From contig DAICZX010000067.1 of assembly GCA_027310925.1 (NCBI GenBank), positions 1 to 17,754 on the forward strand: DNA of 17,754 nucleotides, given 5' to 3'. Source of the stretch: Candidatus Parcubacteria bacterium (lineage in GTDB: Bacteria > Patescibacteriota > Minisyncoccia > Phycocordibacterales > Phycocordibacteraceae). Shown one piece after another: positions 1-7,204 of this stretch. Position 1 is the stretch's first letter, and each line of letters opens with the position of its first letter. The notes beneath the pieces are model-generated. The model was not told the DNA's origin. It saw only the letters and a program-made list of their open reading frames with translations, and did not search any database. A program made the position numbers and the translations under genes.

Positions 1-9
1 ACCTAGTAT

Positions 10-39
10 TTCAAACTACTACTAAAATAGTAGTTTGAA
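10..39. repeat. Perfect 12-bp inverted repeat (hairpin)
   Basis: Positions 10-21 (TTCAAACTACTA) are the exact reverse complement of 28-39, with a 6-nt loop. Neither side has a T-run, so it is not a classical intrinsic terminator. It sits just upstream of the PPOX-like fragment and close to the window edge, so its owner cannot be told. Confidence 0.6.
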
Positions 40-49
40 CTTAAAGCAT

Positions 50-145
50 ATGGAGACCACTGAAGAAAGAGAATGGATTAGAAATGATACTCTTACGTTT
101 CTCAAGACACAGCCTACTGGGACACTAGCGAAACTTTCACACAAC
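50..145 (+). pseudogene. Probable 5' fragment of a PPOX-type (pyridoxamine 5'-phosphate oxidase-like) flavoprotein gene
   Basis: An ATG at 50 opens a frame whose first ~32 residues resemble the N-terminus of PPOX split-barrel proteins: an acidic start, then a helix ending FLKTQPTGTLAKLS, comparable to the family pattern FL..hp.GvLatvs before the first beta-strand. The resemblance stops near 145, where the frame runs into the antisense of the last codons of the DUF2339 gene. The rest of the ~130-residue domain is absent. I read it as a decayed or truncated gene left by a deletion next to the DUF2339 gene. No Shine-Dalgarno site is seen. The similarity is short and from memory, so chance resemblance is possible. 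Confidence 0.4.
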
Positions 146-1942
146 TGTCGATTTACGCTTTGTCAAAAATGCGGTGCTCATGAGCAATATGCCAATGACG
201 AAGAAAGTTATTATTCTCTCCGAGAGCGCCATAGCCCAGACGTCGATGAATAGTAATCGCGCGATAACAAAAACGACGAGCGCCGAACCATATATCTTCC
301 ACACGGCATTACCTTTCAAGAGCCCGACGAAGTATGCCCAGAGCCCAACGATGGTGTAGACCGTAAGCGCCGAGAAAGTTGCCATATCTTGCGCAAACGG
401 CATCAAAATATGCAAGAAGCACCAGATAGTAAACCAGATATAGACGGTACCGAGGACGACAAGTACGACCGACGTATTGTCACTCCCTACTGCCTGATTT
501 TCTTTTTCAGCAGTGTGGATGACGCGACCCGCAATAATAAGTGAGAGAGCCAAGACAAGGAGGACGAAAGTATCTTTGGTGATGAGATCGGTAGATACCA
601 GATATTGCGACATGTTTCCCAGAGATAGGGCTACTGGTGCGATAAAAAGAAGCGAGACTGAAGTTGCAGCTTTCACATTCTTAGTCAACGCCAAAACAAC
701 CATGACGAGCAAACTCACTTCGACAGTGAGGGATATTGTCAGCGCAGCACCGTGCAATTGGTTAGTGGTGGCCGCCGCAATAAAGGCAATTGCTACCGAG
801 CCATACGCATATAAGGAATCGGGCTTTGAGCTGAGACGAAAAGCAATAAAGGAACCTATGCCGAAGACTATTGCCCATGCCGCAAAAAGAAGCGTCTTCC
901 ACTCCTGTCCTGCTACGTTATAAATCCAGAGGAAAAGAAAAACTCCGTTCAGAAGCGCTAGCACGATCTCACCCTTTACTTCCTGGACTCTTTGTCGCAT
1001 CACTGCAAACATGCCGGAAAGAAGATAGAGTATTGCAAACACGTACGCGAAATTGAGAATGATTGGTGCGTCGGCTATGTGTCTGGGACCGCTATACAAA
1101 TTGCCATATGAAGCAGCGAGGACGTACGGAAAACTATAGAGTCCCACAAATACGAGACTTGAAAGGATGAGCCCGCGCCATGCCATAAGCCCACCGAGGA
1201 AAAGGGTGGCGAGCGATATGACGAGCAAATACGAGAAAAGGAAAACCGAATCAGTCTTCCCCGCGACAAGTACAGGAGCGATGAAAGCAAGAACCTGGGC
1301 AAAGAGCACGAGAGAACGCAAACTAAACTTATAGCTGACGAATGAGACGAAGGCGGCGACGATGAAGTCGAACATAATCGCCGAAACAGGATCGAAAAAA
1401 CCATACACTGACCTTCCGGCAAAGATAGAAAGTACCACCATCCCGGCTCCGAGTGCCATAAAAACCCCTCCCTGCTGAGGAAAACGGGCCATCCTCCAGA
1501 AAGCAAACGCCATCACGAGCGCACCAGCGATTATGCCAAGCGAGATACGGCCAACAGGACCTATCCAATTATTGGCGAAAGCATACGAGACGAACCACCC
1601 CAATCCGAGGATAAAAATGAATACACCAAGCTTCATAAGCCAATCCTCCTTCAACCACGTCGCAAACTGGTCCGCAGTATCCGGCTCTCTCAATCGAGTG
1701 GCCGCATATGTTACGGCTGGAGATCTTGGTACTTGATTGACTATATTCTCTTCCGTTCCACCAGCCACCACGGCCGGTGCAGTCGCAGAAGATGGTGAGG
1801 AACCGGGAACATACGTTGGCACACCGCTAACCTCAGGAGTGCCGTTCTTTATCTTCGCTTCGAGAACTTGGACGCGATTTCCGAGAGATCTATTAGATAT
1901 AAAGAGCACGGCGAACAAAATAAGCCCAACGAATTCAATCAT
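137..1942 (-). CDS. DUF2339 family multi-pass membrane protein
   Basis: This is a 601-residue protein with an N-terminal membrane segment (about 3-16), a short heptad-like stretch (20-32), a Pro/Ser/Val-rich linker to about residue 85, then an amphipathic entry segment (KEDWLMKLG) followed by many consecutive hydrophobic helices to the end. The order (N-terminal TM, coiled segment, linker, then W..K.G....LG..WF..YA...WIGP.GR) is the DUF2339 pattern. The function of the family is not established; it is an integral membrane protein of the cell envelope. It ends in TGA, so TGA is a stop in this organism. A promoter-like pair lies so close to the ATG that the mRNA is probably leaderless. The gene stands alone, with a PPOX-like fragment converging on its 3' end. 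Confidence 0.85.
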   Translation of the reverse strand: MIEFVGLILFAVLFISNRSLGNRVQVLEAKIKNGTPEVSGVPTYVPGSSPSSATAPAVVAGGTEENIVNQVPRSPAVTYAATRLREPDTADQFATWLKEDWLMKLGVFIFILGLGWFVSYAFANNWIGPVGRISLGIIAGALVMAFAFWRMARFPQQGGVFMALGAGMVVLSIFAGRSVYGFFDPVSAIMFDFIVAAFVSFVSYKFSLRSLVLFAQVLAFIAPVLVAGKTDSVFLFSYLLVISLATLFLGGLMAWRGLILSSLVFVGLYSFPYVLAASYGNLYSGPRHIADAPIILNFAYVFAILYLLSGMFAVMRQRVQEVKGEIVLALLNGVFLFLWIYNVAGQEWKTLLFAAWAIVFGIGSFIAFRLSSKPDSLYAYGSVAIAFIAAATTNQLHGAALTISLTVEVSLLVMVVLALTKNVKAATSVSLLFIAPVALSLGNMSQYLVSTDLITKDTFVLLVLALSLIIAGRVIHTAEKENQAVGSDNTSVVLVVLGTVYIWFTIWCFLHILMPFAQDMATFSALTVYTIVGLWAYFVGLLKGNAVWKIYGSALVVFVIARLLFIDVWAMALSERIITFFVIGILLMSTAFLTKRKSTVV

Positions 1943-1949
1943 GGTTTTT

Positions 1950-1978
1950 ATTGTCCCACAATTAATATGGGCTCACAA
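1950..1978 (-). promoter_or_regulatory. Sigma70-like promoter of the DUF2339 gene, leaderless arrangement
   Basis: On the minus strand TTGTGA (1973-1978) and GACAAT (1950-1955) are 17 bp apart. The -10 box ends 7 nt before the ATG at 1942, which puts the expected transcription start at or next to the start codon. No Shine-Dalgarno site is present. Confidence 0.45.
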
Positions 1979-2139
1979 TAACCGCGTGGTGATAACTGAG
2001 AACTGAATACTTCCGTTAAAGTCGACTGCTTCCTTCCCTAGTGGAATTCCCTATGCTCGGGAGACTGGTTTTGGAACTCCTCAAATGGGTTGTATATTCT
2101 CGTTAAACCAGACGTTTCAAACTGGCAATTCCCCTGTAG

Positions 2140-2210
2140 TGGACCTACGGGGAGTCGAACCCCGACCTCGTCCATGCCATGGACGCATTCTACCGCTGAA
2201 CTATAGGCCC
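2140..2210 (-). tRNA. tRNA-Ala(GGC)
   Basis: This 71-nt cloverleaf has acceptor GGGCCTA/TAGGTCC with the G3:U70 pair that identifies alanine tRNAs, a GTTC/GAAT D-stem, an anticodon loop ATGGCAT giving GGC (reads GCC/GCU), a CGGGG/CCCCG T-stem and an A discriminator. The CCA end is not encoded. It follows tRNA-Ala(CGC) by 45 nt on the same strand and is probably co-transcribed with it. Confidence 0.93.
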
Positions 2211-2255
2211 CGACATTTCACTGTACTTCCATTTACCAAGTTGCTCAAGGTGGGG

Positions 2256-2328
2256 TGGACCCTAGCGGATTCGAACCGCTGGCCTCGTCAATGCGAATGA
2301 CGCGCTCTACCAACTGAGCTAAGGGCCC
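2256..2328 (-). tRNA. tRNA-Ala(CGC)
   Basis: The acceptor is GGGCCCT/AGGGTCC with G3:U70; the anticodon loop TTCGCAT gives CGC (reads GCG). The D-arm and T-arm are standard and the discriminator is A. CCA is not encoded. It is the first tRNA behind a good minus-strand promoter at 2340-2368. Confidence 0.94.
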
Positions 2329-2339
2329 GTGTGCAAGCG

Positions 2340-2368
2340 ATTCTAACATGAGTGCGCTATAGTGCGAA
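2340..2368 (-). promoter_or_regulatory. Promoter of the two tRNA-Ala genes
   Basis: On the minus strand TTCGCA (2363-2368) and TAGAAT (2340-2345) are 17 bp apart, with a TG one base before the -10 box (extended -10). The predicted start is about 5 nt upstream of tRNA-Ala(CGC). A plus-strand TATAGT (2358-2363) that could serve tRNA-Pro(GGG) lies inside the same segment, so the two divergent tRNA units seem to share overlapping promoters. Confidence 0.55.
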
Positions 2369-2373
2369 GATGG

Positions 2374-2444
2374 CGGGCCGGAGTATGCTGGTAGTACGCG
2401 TCCATGGGGTGGATGTAGACCGGGTTCGATTCCCGGCGGCCCGA
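2374..2444 (+). tRNA. tRNA-Pro(GGG)
   Basis: This 71-nt cloverleaf has acceptor CGGGCCG/CGGCCCG, including the C1:G72 pair typical of bacterial proline tRNAs. The anticodon stem is CGTCC/GGATG and the loop ATGGGGT gives GGG (reads CCC/CCU) with G37. The T-arm and A73 are normal and CCA is not encoded. Positions 8, 14 and 15 are unusual: G8 instead of U8, G14 instead of A14, and C15. The same features occur in the Pro(CGG) copy at 2736. Confidence 0.9.
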
Positions 2445-2490
2445 TACAATACATAGAGTTTCCTTCGTATCTTTGATATCCTTCAAAAAT

Positions 2491-2564
2491 GCGCTCTTAG
2501 CTCAGTTGGTTAGAGCGTTCGCCTCACACGCGAAAGGTCGCAGGTTCGAATCCTGCAGAGCGCA
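2491..2564 (+). tRNA. tRNA-Val(CAC)
   Basis: The acceptor is GCGCTCT/AGAGCGC, with a standard D-arm (GCTC/GAGC), anticodon stem TTCGC/GCGAA and loop CTCACAC giving CAC (reads GUG), T-arm GCAGG/CCTGC and A73. CCA is not encoded. It is 46 nt after tRNA-Pro(GGG) on the same strand and may share its transcript. Confidence 0.95.
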
Positions 2565-2735
2565 CACTTTTGGATTCCGAAAGTAGAGGCGAGAACTCTT
2601 CTCTCTGAGAGGTTTTCTTGGATTATTGTTGTTTCTCTATCTTCATGAGAGTGCTGCCATACCTTGTCTCAAATGTAACCAAGACTACTGCTCTCCGTTG
2701 CTTCCTACGATATCCTACGGTACCGTTAAAGATAA

Positions 2736-2806
2736 CGGGCCGGAGTATGCCGGTAGTACGCACGCTTCGGGTGCGTGTAGACCGGGTTCGATTCCCGGCG
2801 GCCCGA
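2736..2806 (+). tRNA. tRNA-Pro(CGG)
   Basis: The anticodon loop TTCGGGT gives CGG (reads CCG) with G37 on a CACGC/GCGTG stem. Outside the anticodon arm it is identical to tRNA-Pro(GGG) except for one D-loop base (C for T). The two therefore look like duplicates whose anticodon arms diverged. It shares the same non-canonical G8, G14 and C15. CCA is not encoded. Confidence 0.9.
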
Positions 2807-2951
2807 ACGCGACAAAACTGAATTTTAACTGGCATAATATTATGTCTCGTGCGTAAGATGTTAAGAATTTAAGATTGCAGTTTTATTCGGCAAATAACAA
2901 ATGAACGAAATCGATATGTGATCGAGAAAATTTCTAAATGACGCAAGGAAG

Positions 2952-3719
2952 CTATTCGTGATTAATTTCTGGGGACTGGATAGTGTCGAGTATTCTTTGT
3001 ACGTGCTCTACGATTTCTTCGAGATTGAAGTTAACTTTGATCATGTACTCCTGTGCACCAAGACTCATCGCGCGGTCAATGTCTTTTTGTTCGCCCAAGT
3101 TGGAGAGTATTATGACAGGAATTTTCGTAAAGCGTTCATCTTTCTTAAGCCGCGCAAGAATTTCAAAACCATCAACGTCAGGAAGGATGAGGTCAAGAAG
3201 AATGATATCAGGCTTCCAATTTTCGAGACACTCGAAAGCACCTTTCGCGTCAATGGCATTTTTCACCGCGAACCCACTAGAAAAGAGCTTGCGAATAAAA
3301 AGCTCGCGCAGAAATTTATCATCTTCAATAACCAGCACCCGCCTCTCTCTCTTCTGCAGGAGCGCTCTAATTTTTTCAAGCACTTCTGCGGGATCAAAAA
3401 TAGCTTTGATAAGGAAATCTTTTGCCCCGCGCTTTTTCGCACGTTCAATTTCAACCGGCTGTCCAGAATTTGAAATAATTATGATGGGGATATCCTTGAG
3501 AACGGGATCTGCATTCATCTCCTCCATTACCTCCATGCCATTTTTTTTAGGCATAAGAATATCCAGAAGAATGAGATCAGGTTTTAGGCCGGCTCGCAGC
3601 TTTTCAAGTGCCACCTCCCCATCTTCAGCCTTTTCAACAGAGTAACCGCTCTTGGAAAGTTTTTTCAACAGCACATCTCGTAAAACGGCATCGTCTTCGA
3701 CAATCAAAATTTGACTCAT
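2952..3719 (-). CDS. Double-receiver (REC-REC) response regulator
   Basis: This 255-residue cytosolic protein is built of two complete CheY-like receiver domains with no output domain. REC1 (about 1-122) has D9/D10, phosphoacceptor D53 in LLDILMP, S83 and K105. REC2 (about 127-248) has D133/D134, D176 in LLDLILP, S206 and K228. Both domains keep the full acidic pocket, the switch Ser and the Lys, so both should accept phosphate. It starts 69 nt after the histidine kinase gene on the same strand and is the obvious partner. With no DNA-binding or enzymatic domain it should act by protein contact or as a phosphate relay or sink. The intervening 69 nt contain a short CCGCC/GGCGG hairpin (3756-3768). 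Confidence 0.92.
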   Translation of the reverse strand: MSQILIVEDDAVLRDVLLKKLSKSGYSVEKAEDGEVALEKLRAGLKPDLILLDILMPKKNGMEVMEEMNADPVLKDIPIIIISNSGQPVEIERAKKRGAKDFLIKAIFDPAEVLEKIRALLQKRERRVLVIEDDKFLRELFIRKLFSSGFAVKNAIDAKGAFECLENWKPDIILLDLILPDVDGFEILARLKKDERFTKIPVIILSNLGEQKDIDRAMSLGAQEYMIKVNFNLEEIVEHVQRILDTIQSPEINHE

Positions 3720-3788
3720 AGTGTATATCGTTAGTGTAGTACGAATATCCCTGGACCGCCACCGGCGGGTGTGGATGGAAATTACGTC

Positions 3789-5534
3789 TTACATCTCATC
3801 GAGCGAAATATCACCTTTCGGGATACGTTCCGCTTGCAGGGGAAGTCTGAAAAAAAATACTGATCCGGCGCCTTCCTTCGATTCAACCCGAAGTGAACCT
3901 CCATGCCGCATTGCTATATTCTTGGCGAGATAAAGTCCCAGTCCAGAACCGCTTGTTTGCATGTGCAAGGCATTGTCAGCACGAAAAAATTTGGTGAAGA
4001 GCATATTGATTTGTTTCTGAGGAATACCAATGCCTGTGTCCTGTACCTTTATTTCAAGATACTCATCTCGAGTACTGGCATCTAAAGAAACTTTCCCTCC
4101 GGCCAATGTATATTTAACTGCATTATCAACTAAGTTTTCGAGTGCAAGTGTCACCTTATCTGTGTCAAAGATAAAAAGTGGCAGCCCCTCCTTCGAGGAG
4201 GTCATCTCAATCTCTATACCTCTCTCACGCGCCGGTACTTTTACAAACTCGATGACGTTTTGAATGACACTCATGATATCGCCTTTTTTGAAATCATAAC
4301 CGAACCGCCCTTCCTCGATGCGCGCCACGTTGAGAAGATCATTAACCAGCTGAATCATTTTCTCATTAGTTTCATAACCATTGTGGAGGAGCTCGCGTTG
4401 CGCCGCGTTGAGTGGTCCATCATTGTCGTTGAGAACCATGTGAAGAGTCCATTTAATCGCTGAAAGTGGTGTGCGCAGTTGATGGGCTGCGATCGAAATG
4501 AATTCGCTCTTACTCCTTGAGATACTCTTTTCGCGCGTAATATCGCGCACGATCTTTATGAACCCTTGCTGTTTTCCCGTTGTTCTTTCGGTAATTGGCA
4601 CAGTAATAATCTGCAGCTCGCGCTCAAGTGGATATTGAACCGTGATTTCACTCACTTCGGCGTTAAACCTTGTCATTGGGTATTTCACTTTCCTCGCTGT
4701 GGACGAAAGCGCAGGATGCAAGACATTGATGATCGACTGCCAATGTTTTTTATCCGTATCCTTTGGAAGGATTTCTTTCCCCACTACTTCCTCGCGATCG
4801 ACCCCTAACAACGTTTCAGCAGCACGATTTATGCGAAGCAGGGTAAATTCATCGTCGTATTCGAGAAGACCGTCGGTGAGATTCTCAATAATCGTCTCGG
4901 TATGGATTCTCGCCTGAACAATCTCCTGAGTTTTCTCTTCGACCTGCTTTTCAAGTCGCCCCGAATATTCTTCGGTAATCCGTTTTGCTTCATGCAAGTC
5001 TTCTGTCATGAGGCGAAGGCCGACAAGAAGTTCCGTGAACTCGTCCTCTTGGTACGGTATTTCCGGTATAATAGAGAAATCTCCAGTTGCGGCGCGTTGC
5101 AGAAAAGGGGTAAGTTCCGAAAGTCGTCTTGCCGTATTATTTTTATACTTTTCAAGTTCCTTCTCATTTGTAATATCCCGAAATACGAGCACACCAACCA
5201 TATTGCCCTCGACCGGAAATGAACGTGCGGAAATAAATACTGGAAATTTCCTTCCTGAGCGTGAGGTGAGATATGCAACCTTATCGCGCGGAACAGTGAA
5301 CACTTTCTCTGCAGTAAAAAGTACGTAAGTTATACGTTCCTTTGGCTTGAGCGGACTGGAATCGAACGTGAGCGCCAACATGTCATCCACATGTTTTCCG
5401 GTAAGTTCATCGCTCGTGTAATCAAGAAGTAGACTGGCGTGCGGATTGACAAGTGTAATTGTCCCATCCGAGGTACATACGATGACTCCTTCAGCAACGA
5501 AGGAGAGAACACCGCTAAGGATAGACTGAGCCAT
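3789..5534 (-). CDS. Cytosolic PAS-HAMP-like-PAS sensor histidine kinase
   Basis: This 581-residue protein has no membrane segment, so it is a soluble sensor. The order is PAS1 (about 8-122), a HAMP-like helical stretch (about 135-182), a coiled coil (about 182-212), PAS2 (about 213-332), HisKA (about 341-406) with phosphoacceptor H351 in SIAAHQLRTPLSAIKW, and a HATPase domain (about 455-566) with N box N471, G1 box D499-G503, F box FTKFF and G2 box around G529-G533. All catalytic motifs are intact. The H-box sequence is of the type common in Parcubacteria. Its ATG directly follows the TAA of the DUF1059 gene (TAA|ATG), so translation is probably coupled, and the REC-REC regulator follows downstream. 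No ligand can be assigned to the PAS domains from sequence. Confidence 0.93.
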   Translation of the reverse strand: MAQSILSGVLSFVAEGVIVCTSDGTITLVNPHASLLLDYTSDELTGKHVDDMLALTFDSSPLKPKERITYVLFTAEKVFTVPRDKVAYLTSRSGRKFPVFISARSFPVEGNMVGVLVFRDITNEKELEKYKNNTARRLSELTPFLQRAATGDFSIIPEIPYQEDEFTELLVGLRLMTEDLHEAKRITEEYSGRLEKQVEEKTQEIVQARIHTETIIENLTDGLLEYDDEFTLLRINRAAETLLGVDREEVVGKEILPKDTDKKHWQSIINVLHPALSSTARKVKYPMTRFNAEVSEITVQYPLERELQIITVPITERTTGKQQGFIKIVRDITREKSISRSKSEFISIAAHQLRTPLSAIKWTLHMVLNDNDGPLNAAQRELLHNGYETNEKMIQLVNDLLNVARIEEGRFGYDFKKGDIMSVIQNVIEFVKVPARERGIEIEMTSSKEGLPLFIFDTDKVTLALENLVDNAVKYTLAGGKVSLDASTRDEYLEIKVQDTGIGIPQKQINMLFTKFFRADNALHMQTSGSGLGLYLAKNIAMRHGGSLRVESKEGAGSVFFFRLPLQAERIPKGDISLDEM

Positions 5535-5723
5535 TTATACCGATCCCTCAGGAATTTCCTTGATTGCCGCTCGACACTTCTGTTCTATGCCGGGAGGAAT
5601 CGTAGGGAGATTGTGTTCACTAGCAGCATGTGCAGCAGCTTGCGCCATTATTTCCTCTTCGGTTTCGCCGACGAATTTAACATCACAGTCGACACCAATA
5701 TCTCTACAGGTAAGTTGTTTCAT
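5535..5723 (-). CDS. DUF1059 family small protein
   Basis: From the ATG at 5723 this is a 62-residue protein beginning MKQLTCRDIGVDCDV, followed by a GETEEEI helix and an HA..EH segment. This is the typical DUF1059 layout with the C-x-D-x-G-x-D-C pair (C6, C13). The biochemical function of the family is unknown. A longer frame runs up to 5792, but the family N-terminus and the promoter-like site at 5736-5764 favour the ATG at 5723. Its stop codon touches the start codon of the histidine kinase, so it probably belongs to the signalling unit. No clear Shine-Dalgarno site precedes it. Confidence 0.85.
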   Translation of the reverse strand: MKQLTCRDIGVDCDVKFVGETEEEIMAQAAAHAASEHNLPTIPPGIEQKCRAAIKEIPEGSV

Positions 5724-5735
5724 GATAAGACGGTT

Positions 5736-5764
5736 TATATAATAAAAACGACTCTTGTTTTTAA
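5736..5764 (-). promoter_or_regulatory. Promoter-like site ahead of the DUF1059-kinase-regulator genes
   Basis: On the minus strand TTAAAA (5759-5764) and TATATA (5736-5741) are 17 bp apart, at the stop codon of the STAS-like gene. The predicted leader is only a few nucleotides long and has no Shine-Dalgarno site. It would give the kinase unit its own transcript besides read-through from the STAS-like gene. Confidence 0.4.
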
Positions 5765-6141
5765 GAACTATGAAGCCATTCGAGTGCTTCACGCTCCGTT
5801 GCGAAGAACTTTACATTTTTCATCTGCGACGCCCCAATTACAAATACCGCGAGTGTCCGCACAAACGTACTCCCACCGAAAATGGCAGTCCTCACGATTC
5901 CCGGATGCCGAAGAAAGTTTGCCCATCGTTTGCGCGCTGCTGAGGAAAAACTACTTGAGCGACGAATGTCTATCAGAACACGGTCGGCCTCCTTACGATC
6001 CAAGAACGACCTTCCTATGGCATCAATTCGCTCTGCCTCTTGGTCATCGATTGGTACTATTAACCGATAAACGATCGTACCATTTTCGCAGGTCACTTCA
6101 TTTTTTGATATTTTTATATCCTGTTCAACAATGTTTGTCAT
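5761..6141 (-). CDS. STAS/SpoIIAA-like domain protein
   Basis: From the ATG at 6141 this is a 126-residue protein. A beta-strand-rich N-terminal half is followed by VLIDIRRSSSFSS, a helix, a strand containing RTAIFGGST and a C-terminal FFATEREALEWL. This is the pattern of the SpoIIAA-like/STAS-SEC14 group, where the C-terminal element reads f.d.eeAl.WL. The serine-rich segment lies where anti-sigma antagonists carry their phosphorylated Ser, but I cannot assign such a role. A GTG at 6192 and an ATG at 6159 are alternative starts; the GTG lies in a strong hairpin and is unlikely. It is 37 nt upstream of the DUF1059 gene on the same strand. No good ribosome binding site is visible. Confidence 0.72.
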   Translation of the reverse strand: MTNIVEQDIKISKNEVTCENGTIVYRLIVPIDDQEAERIDAIGRSFLDRKEADRVLIDIRRSSSFSSAARKRWANFLRHPGIVRTAIFGGSTFVRTLAVFVIGASQMKNVKFFATEREALEWLHSS

Positions 6142-6185
6142 ACGATTGGATATGCACATATATGGTACCGTATTGTTGGCATACC

Positions 6186-6215
6186 GCCACACACCTTATG
6201 AACAAGGTGTGTGGC
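6186..6215. repeat. 12-bp perfect hairpin between the protease and STAS-like genes
   Basis: GCCACACACCTT (6186-6197) and its exact complement (6204-6215) flank the 6-nt loop ATGAAC. It starts 46 nt after the protease stop on the minus strand. There is no T-run on the minus-strand exit side (GGTATGCC follows), so it is a weak candidate for an intrinsic terminator. It may block decay or terminate by another route. Confidence 0.6.
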
Positions 6216-6261
6216 ATCGCAAAGCACGCATAGCTTTTGAAGCTCTCCTCCTATAACGGTT

Positions 6262-7197
6262 TCATATTCTAAGTTGGGCGAGCACGTTTTCTGCTTCTCG
6301 AATCGGAAGCGCGAAACCAATATTTTCTGAACCTTGGACCATCGCGACGTTAATACCAACTACCTTTCCTGAGAGGGAGACAAGAGGTCCACCGGAGTTT
6401 CCCGGATTGATAGCGGCATCGGTTTGAATCACCCCGGTTAGGGTTTCAGTACCGCCTTGATCGTTCGAGGCGATTATATTTCTGTTAAGTCCAGAAATGA
6501 CGCCAACGGAAACAGAATTGTTATATTGACCAAGCGCATTCCCAACCGCAAAAACTGTCTGTGCGAGCCGGAGCGTGGATGAATCACCGAGCGTAATGGT
6601 TGGGTAACCACTTCCAGAAATTTTTACGATCGCAAGATCCTCGCTTGGTGAACGCCAGATAACCGTGCCTATTTTCTGTGTACCATTCGCCAACAATACC
6701 GTATACGTCGCACTTGCGTCCGGGACAACATGTTTATTGGTTATGATGTATCCATTACTTCGTACAATAAAACCGGTTCCTGCAGAGACTTTCTGGGTAG
6801 TTGTGCCAACTTGCCGATAAACGGGAACCTGCACGCCGAAACCTTGAAAGAAGGGATCATTACCGAAAGGATTCTGATATGTTACCTGGAGTTTCGGCAC
6901 CGCCTTACTTTCGACGATGGAAACAACCGCTGGTGTTACTTTCGCAACGGCATCCTGAAGTGCCTGACTTTCAGACCCTTGTGAAATCTGGCCGCGACGC
7001 GAAAGTTCGGCAATATTTGCGGCAGTACTCGCAGCCGTAGAACTCGCTGTGTTCGCAAGTTCATAGACGGCGGCCTGAAGTGTCGCCATTGAGTGTGCGA
7101 GATATATGACCTCCTGGTTCTCATACATGAGACCTCCAACAACCGCAACGAGCACTAGGAGCGATACGAGCCAAAGTGTGTTTCCACCTTTCCTCAT
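6262..7197 (-). CDS. Membrane-anchored trypsin-like serine protease (HtrA/S1C type, no PDZ domain)
   Basis: From the ATG at 7197 this is a 311-residue protein with a basic N-terminus, one membrane anchor (about 8-24), an Ala/Ser/Thr-rich linker and an S1C protease domain. The catalytic triad is complete: H156 in TNKHVV, D187 in SEDLAIVK and S268 in NPGNSGGPL. The oxyanion-loop motif QTDAAINPGNSGG matches DegP/HtrA. The protein stops just after GFALPIREAENVL, so the PDZ domain(s) of DegP and DegS are missing. It should act outside the membrane on misfolded or envelope proteins. A TTG at 7230 in the same frame is not preferred, because the -10 box of a good promoter overlaps the codons between it and the ATG. 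Confidence 0.9.
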   Translation of the reverse strand: MRKGGNTLWLVSLLVLVAVVGGLMYENQEVIYLAHSMATLQAAVYELANTASSTAASTAANIAELSRRGQISQGSESQALQDAVAKVTPAVVSIVESKAVPKLQVTYQNPFGNDPFFQGFGVQVPVYRQVGTTTQKVSAGTGFIVRSNGYIITNKHVVPDASATYTVLLANGTQKIGTVIWRSPSEDLAIVKISGSGYPTITLGDSSTLRLAQTVFAVGNALGQYNNSVSVGVISGLNRNIIASNDQGGTETLTGVIQTDAAINPGNSGGPLVSLSGKVVGINVAMVQGSENIGFALPIREAENVLAQLRI

Positions 7198-7204
7198 AAT
7201 TTCA

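Noticed and set aside
2580..2640. Possible terminator after tRNA-Val
   Set aside because: GAGAAC...GTTTTC can pair only with a G-T pair and a bulge, and the tail is interrupted; too weak to annotate.
6142..6192. GTG start giving a 143-residue STAS-like protein
   Set aside because: The GTG lies in the 3' arm of a perfect 12-bp hairpin, and the extra residues do not resemble the domain. The ATG at 6159 remains possible.
5439..6233. Open frame of 264 codons on the plus strand
   Set aside because: It lies antisense to the kinase, DUF1059 and STAS-like genes, all of which have recognisable domains. Its translation has no domain pattern and is rich in Arg/His/Ser/Cys, as shadow frames are.
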